Position numbers and translations under genes: made by a program
Part shown: piece by piece, positions 60,647-64,000 of the stretch
Numbering within the stretch: the first letter of the stretch is position 1
Layout: each line of letters starts with the position of its first letter
DNA from: Caldilineaceae bacterium
GTDB lineage: Bacteria; Chloroflexota; Anaerolineae; Caldilineales; Caldilineaceae
Assembly: GCA_011523365.1 (NCBI GenBank)
Contig: WTGY01000182.1
Location: 1-64,000, forward strand
Direction: 5' to 3'
DNA length: 64,000 nt
Notes under the pieces: model-generated
What the model was told of the DNA's origin: nothing
The model's input: the letters and a program-made list of their open reading frames with translations, nothing else
Database searches by the model: none

Positions 60647-61525
60647 ATGCGAGTTGGCATCCTTTACAGCCGCGTGCGCGCCGAGGAGAAGCTGCTGTTC
60701 GAGGAGTTTACACAGAGGGGCGCCGAATTCGATCTGCTTGACGACCGCAAACTGATCTTTGACATTTCCGGCGGGTCGGATTCAACGTGTTACGAAGACT
60801 ACGATGTGATCGTCGAGCGCTGCATCCATCACGGGCGGGCGCTGGTCAGCCTGCGGATACTCAATGATCGCGGCATTCCGACGGTCAATTCAGTGCAGGT
60901 GGCGGACGTGTGCGGTGACAAGCTGCAGACGACGAGCGCGCTGACGGCTGCCGGCATTCCATCACCGCGCACGAAGGTGGCCTTCACGGCCGAGAGCGCA
61001 CTGGAGGCGATGGAGGAGCTGGGGTATCCGGTTGTGATGAAACCGTCGATCGGGTCGTGGGGGCGACTGTTGAGCAAGATTAACGACCGCGAGGCGGCGG
61101 AGACTGTTCTGGAGCACAAGGAGGTGCTGGGTACTTACCATCACAGCATCTTCTACGTACAGGAATACATCGAGAAGCCAGGGCGCGATATTCGCGCGTT
61201 CACGGTCGGCAGCGAGACGATCTGCGCGATCTACCGGGATTCGGCTCACTGGATCACGAACACGGCGCGCGGCGGTCGGGCGTCGGTCTGTCCTGTGACA
61301 GCGGAACTGAACGATATCTGCGTACGGGCTGCGAAGGCCGTTGGCGGCGGGTGTGTCGCCATCGACGTGCTCGAAGACCCGGAACGGGGGCTGCTGGTGA
61401 ATGAAGTCAATTACACGATGGAGTTTCGCAACAGTGTGCAGCCGACCGGCGTGAATATTCCCGGGCGGATCGCCGATTTTGTACTGCAGGTGGGGGCCGA
61501 TGGCTGGGAAGCGGCAAACAGTTGA
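60647..61525 (+). CDS. lysX: Alpha-aminoadipate--LysW ligase LysX
   Basis: ATP-grasp ligase of 292 residues that joins the alpha-amino group of aminoadipate to the C-terminal Glu of LysW. ATP-grasp features seen: [37 protein letters not shown], and the metal-binding region [25 protein letters not shown]. It starts 5 bases after lysW (RBS GGGGGGAA inside the lysW end) and the pair is diagnostic for this pathway. An ArgX-like version acting on glutamate exists in some organisms, and the homocitrate synthase upstream favours aminoadipate. Confidence 0.93.
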   Translation: MRVGILYSRVRAEEKLLFEEFTQRGAEFDLLDDRKLIFDISGGSDSTCYEDYDVIVERCIHHGRALVSLRILNDRGIPTVNSVQVADVCGDKLQTTSALTAAGIPSPRTKVAFTAESALEAMEELGYPVVMKPSIGSWGRLLSKINDREAAETVLEHKEVLGTYHHSIFYVQEYIEKPGRDIRAFTVGSETICAIYRDSAHWITNTARGGRASVCPVTAELNDICVRAAKAVGGGCVAIDVLEDPERGLLVNEVNYTMEFRNSVQPTGVNIPGRIADFVLQVGADGWEAANS

Positions 61526-61552
61526 CGCCGGAGCAGTGGCGTTGTCAATAGG

Positions 61553-62656
61553 TTGAGCGTGAACAGGCCGATGGTGGTGGAAAACGGGAAAGAGTCGAAG
61601 TCTTCAGTATCTATCCTTGGTGCAAGCGGCTATGCCGGCGGCGAGCTGCTGCGTCTGCTGCTGGACCATCCTCATGTCGAGGTGGCCCAGGTAACGAGCG
61701 AACGAAACGCGGGATCGTTTGTCCATTTCACGCATCCTAACTTGCGCGGGAGAACGAGGCTGAAGTTTGTCAGCGCGGCGGAGCTGGAGTCTTGCGACGT
61801 GCTCGTGTTGGGACTTCCTCACGGCGGGGCGATGGGGCGCATCGACGAGTTCGCAGGGCTGGCCAAACGAATCATTGACCTGAGTGCTGACTTCCGTCTG
61901 CGAGATGCGCAGGCCTACGAGGATTGGTATGGCAAGGAGCACAGCGCGCCAGGCTGGCTCGGACGATTCGTATACGGCCTGCCGGAGTTGTTCCGTCAGC
62001 AGATATGCGGCGCCCGTTATGTGAGCGGGGTCGGGTGCAATGCGACCGCGAGTGTGCTGGCTGTGTGGCCGCTCTTTGCGGCTGGGCTGGCTGACCCGAA
62101 ACGGGACTTGATCTGCGAGGTAAAGGTTGGCAGTAGTGAGGGAGGCAATCGCGCCGGTGACGCGACTCACCACCCGGAGCGGGCAAGGGCGATGCGCAGT
62201 TTCGCGCCTACAGGTCACCGGCATACGGCAGAGATTCTGCAAGCCCTGGCGCTGTCCGACGCTGAGGACTATTGCGCCGTAGCCGCCCATATGAGTGCGA
62301 CGGCGGTGGACAATGTGCGGGGTGTGCTGGCCACGGCGCATGTTTTTGTCAAGGCGGGTGTAAGTGAGCGCGACCTGTGGCGGGCGTACCGCCAGACGTA
62401 CCGGGATGAGCCGTTTGTGCGCATTGTTAAGGAGAAGACCGGCATCTACCGTTACCCGGAGCCGAAGATTCTGAGCGGTAGCAACTACGCGGACGTTGGG
62501 TTCGAACTGGATGAAAGGACGGGGCGTGTGGTAGCGCTTTGCGCCATTGACAATCTGGTCAAGGGGGCGGCGGGCAGCGCCCTTCAGAGCCTGAATCTGA
62601 TGTGCGGATGGGAGGAGGCGACGGGACTGGGTTTCCCGGGGTTGCACCCGGTCTAG
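61553..62656 (+). CDS. lysY: LysW-aminoadipyl-6-phosphate reductase (LysY/ArgC family)
   Basis: NADPH-dependent reductase of the ArgC family, 367 residues, which converts the LysW-bound aminoadipyl phosphate to the semialdehyde. The Rossmann motif SILGASGYAGGELLRLL, the SSEGGNRAGDATHHPERA segment, the catalytic Cys in SGVGCNATASVLA and the His in FAPTGHRHTAEI are present. CAIDNLVKGAAGSALQSLN closes the chain. The start is uncertain: TTG at 61553, GTG at 61559 or ATG at 61571. LysZ (kinase), LysJ and LysK are not in the window. ArgC of arginine synthesis is possible, but the operon speaks for LysY. Confidence 0.85.
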   Translation: MSVNRPMVVENGKESKSSVSILGASGYAGGELLRLLLDHPHVEVAQVTSERNAGSFVHFTHPNLRGRTRLKFVSAAELESCDVLVLGLPHGGAMGRIDEFAGLAKRIIDLSADFRLRDAQAYEDWYGKEHSAPGWLGRFVYGLPELFRQQICGARYVSGVGCNATASVLAVWPLFAAGLADPKRDLICEVKVGSSEGGNRAGDATHHPERARAMRSFAPTGHRHTAEILQALALSDAEDYCAVAAHMSATAVDNVRGVLATAHVFVKAGVSERDLWRAYRQTYRDEPFVRIVKEKTGIYRYPEPKILSGSNYADVGFELDERTGRVVALCAIDNLVKGAAGSALQSLNLMCGWEEATGLGFPGLHPV

Positions 62657-62737
62657 CCAGCACGAAGTCAAGGGTGAAATACAGGTCGAATTCCGGGAAA
62701 GGGCGAAGCATCTACCTCGTTTGCGCCAGCTTGCGGA

Positions 62738-63331
62738 ATGAGTGTTCAGGTACGTACGATCATGACGGAGCGGAAGTCAGTCGTCTCTTTCCTGTGGACG
62801 CCTAGCCGTAGACGGGTCACGCTTTCCCTTGAAGGAGACGCGGAGGCCGCGGTACAGCGCCTTGAGGATGAGCTGAGCTCCAGCGAGGAAGTCAGCGGGC
62901 GTGTAGCGGAACGAGCGGTGAAGATCAGACGTCTTCCGAGAAAGTCCGCTGTCGAGGGCATTTTCGCGACGTACTTTTACGCAGTGATTCAGGACGATGG
63001 TGAGAACTGCCGTCTGGTAGGTCACTTCCAGTGGCACCCGGTCGGTCGTATGTATGCCGCCGCCTGGATGGCGCTGAGTGCCGTGATTCCACTGGCGTTT
63101 CTGGTCGCGGGGGCCTTGCGCGGGACACCGGAAAGCACCGTTCGAGATGCGCTGCCCTACCTGATTCCCGTGCTACTGCCTTTCATTCTGACAGGAATGC
63201 TTTACATACAGCGCAGGCGCGATTTGCCTGACGAAGAGGCGATACGCCGCTGGCTCGCAGGATTGAGAGCTGGCTGGCAAGAGGTTGAAACGGAATCCAC
63301 GGCTTCGACTGAGCGAGAGTCCACGGACTGA
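62738..63331 (+). CDS. Membrane protein of unknown function
   Basis: A 197-residue protein I do not recognise. The first 100 residues are soluble and mixed in charge (SLEGDAEAAVQRLEDELSSS, FYAVIQDDGENC). Two hydrophobic stretches follow, about residues 109-128 (AAAWMALSAVIPLAFLVAGA) and 140-158 (LIPVLLPFILTGMLYIQ), then a basic, cytoplasm-like tail. It may be a small two-helix membrane protein. The start has no strong ribosome-binding site, and an ATG at 62762 is possible. It lies between LysY and the MOSC gene on the same strand. Confidence 0.65.
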   Translation: MSVQVRTIMTERKSVVSFLWTPSRRRVTLSLEGDAEAAVQRLEDELSSSEEVSGRVAERAVKIRRLPRKSAVEGIFATYFYAVIQDDGENCRLVGHFQWHPVGRMYAAAWMALSAVIPLAFLVAGALRGTPESTVRDALPYLIPVLLPFILTGMLYIQRRRDLPDEEAIRRWLAGLRAGWQEVETESTASTERESTD

Positions 63332-63357
63332 CCCGCTGGGAACAAAAGAGGAGTAGA

Positions 63358-63906
63358 TTGATGTCAACGGTAACCCACCTAGAAATGGCGGAGCTGGAGC
63401 AGAATCTGGACGAGATCCGGGATTCACCCAAGGAAGAGGGCAGGCTGGCTCTGATCGTGAGACGGCCCCAGTCGGGGGAGCGGGAAGTGATCGAGGCCGG
63501 CGAACTCACGGTGGCCGAGGGGCTTGCCGGCGACAACTGGAGTAGGCGCACTCCGGATGCTCCCCTTGAACCGGAACGGCAGCTTACCATCATGAATTCG
63601 CGTGTTGCGGGACTGCTGGCTCAGGATGAGGACCGCTGGGCGTTATTTGGCGATCAGCTCTACATCGATCTTGAATTGAGCGAGACGAATCTGCCCGTTG
63701 GTACTCGCCTGACATTGGGCGAAGCGGTGATCGAAGTGACGCCCATTGACCATACCGGTTGCAAGAAGTTTGCGGAGCGGTTCGGCGTTGACGCGGTGAA
63801 GTTCGTCAGCACGCCGGAAGGCAAGGAGATGCGGCTGCGCGGGATGTATGCGAAGGTGGTCCAACCCGGTCCGATCAGGGCCGGTGACGTGGTACGCAAG
63901 CTCTGA
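63358..63906 (+). CDS. MOSC domain-containing protein
   Basis: A 182-residue protein of the MOSC superfamily, related to molybdenum cofactor sulfurase C-termini and to YiiM-like enzymes. GDNWSRRTPDAPLEPERQ, LTLGEAVIEVTPIDHTGCKKF (with the conserved Cys) and LRGMYAKVVQPGPIRAGDVV are typical. Such proteins handle molybdenum-bound sulfur or hydroxylamine-type substrates. AGGAG stands before the ATG. Its link to lysine genes is probably only positional. The last 94 bases of the window show no further gene. Confidence 0.82.
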   Translation: MMSTVTHLEMAELEQNLDEIRDSPKEEGRLALIVRRPQSGEREVIEAGELTVAEGLAGDNWSRRTPDAPLEPERQLTIMNSRVAGLLAQDEDRWALFGDQLYIDLELSETNLPVGTRLTLGEAVIEVTPIDHTGCKKFAERFGVDAVKFVSTPEGKEMRLRGMYAKVVQPGPIRAGDVVRKL

Positions 63907-64000
63907 GTGTTCGCGCTTGCAGCTATTTTCTCCTTTAGTTTCAAATGGGTGGGCCCTGCGACTCCTTCGTGAGGAAGAAGGCGTACCCTCGCAATGGCCG

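Noticed and set aside
61604-62671. A 355-codon open frame on the minus strand
   Set aside because: It is antisense to LysY, which carries the ArgC-family motifs and fits the operon.

Overview
The window looks like a chromosomal segment of a Chloroflexota bacterium, probably Anaerolineae/Caldilineae-like. This is an inference from gene content, not from a marker gene. It carries a LysW-dependent alpha-aminoadipate lysine operon, both a pyruvate:ferredoxin oxidoreductase and an E1/E2 2-oxoacid dehydrogenase, a type 2 isopentenyl-diphosphate isomerase, an amidohydrolase-rich catabolic block, and intergenic space filled with GC-rich palindromic repeats. No phage, plasmid, IS transposase or CRISPR array is visible.

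Layout. 1-8.1 kb: a pyruvate:ferredoxin oxidoreductase split into two genes, then E1 alpha, E1 beta and E2 of a 2-oxoacid dehydrogenase. 8.2-13.8 kb: an in-frame fusion of IDI-2 with a polyprenyl diphosphate synthase, acyl carrier protein with a clear terminator, MobA and a B12-type radical SAM protein. 14.2-21.5 kb: PgeF, two membrane proteins of unknown role, an FtsK/SpoIIIE translocase and an acetoacetate decarboxylase-family protein. 21.5-29.9 kb: a repeat element, SDR, tRNA-Val(TAC), Gfo/Idh/MocA oxidoreductase, NAD synthetase, a second repeat cluster, a DEAD-box helicase and a RibD-C/DHFR-like protein. 30.1-37.4 kb (minus strand): a probable seven-gene operon of three amidohydrolases, MscS, a Rieske ferredoxin, a class III PLP enzyme and an APH-type kinase, read from a good promoter at 37.4 kb. 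38.5-42.0 kb: a small unknown protein, phytanoyl-CoA dioxygenase-like and methyltransferase genes, and a convergent sulfatase. 42.1-47.0 kb: a second full copy of the repeat element, a DUF2089-type regulator with a repeat protein, an aldo/keto reductase, an enolase-superfamily dehydratase and a VOC protein. 47.4-55.5 kb: one giant secreted or surface protein of 2706 residues. 56.1-63.9 kb: a third repeat copy, then the lysine operon (homocitrate synthase, homoaconitase large and small subunits, NUDIX, LysW, LysX, LysY), then a membrane protein and a MOSC protein.

Main points of interest. (1) Two full-length 462/463-bp elements with imperfect terminal inverted repeats, one left-truncated copy and two divergent cores; the hairpins show paired base changes. 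(2) A near-consensus promoter for the DUF2089 gene with one 14-bp palindrome between -35 and -10 and a second 31 bp away. (3) The seven-gene minus-strand catabolic operon of unknown substrate. (4) The IDI-2/polyprenyl synthase fusion. (5) Twelve exact 88-codon repeats in the giant protein, with a three-unit higher-order duplication. (6) An intrinsic terminator in the leader of the lysine operon, with an upstream sequence complementary to its loop.
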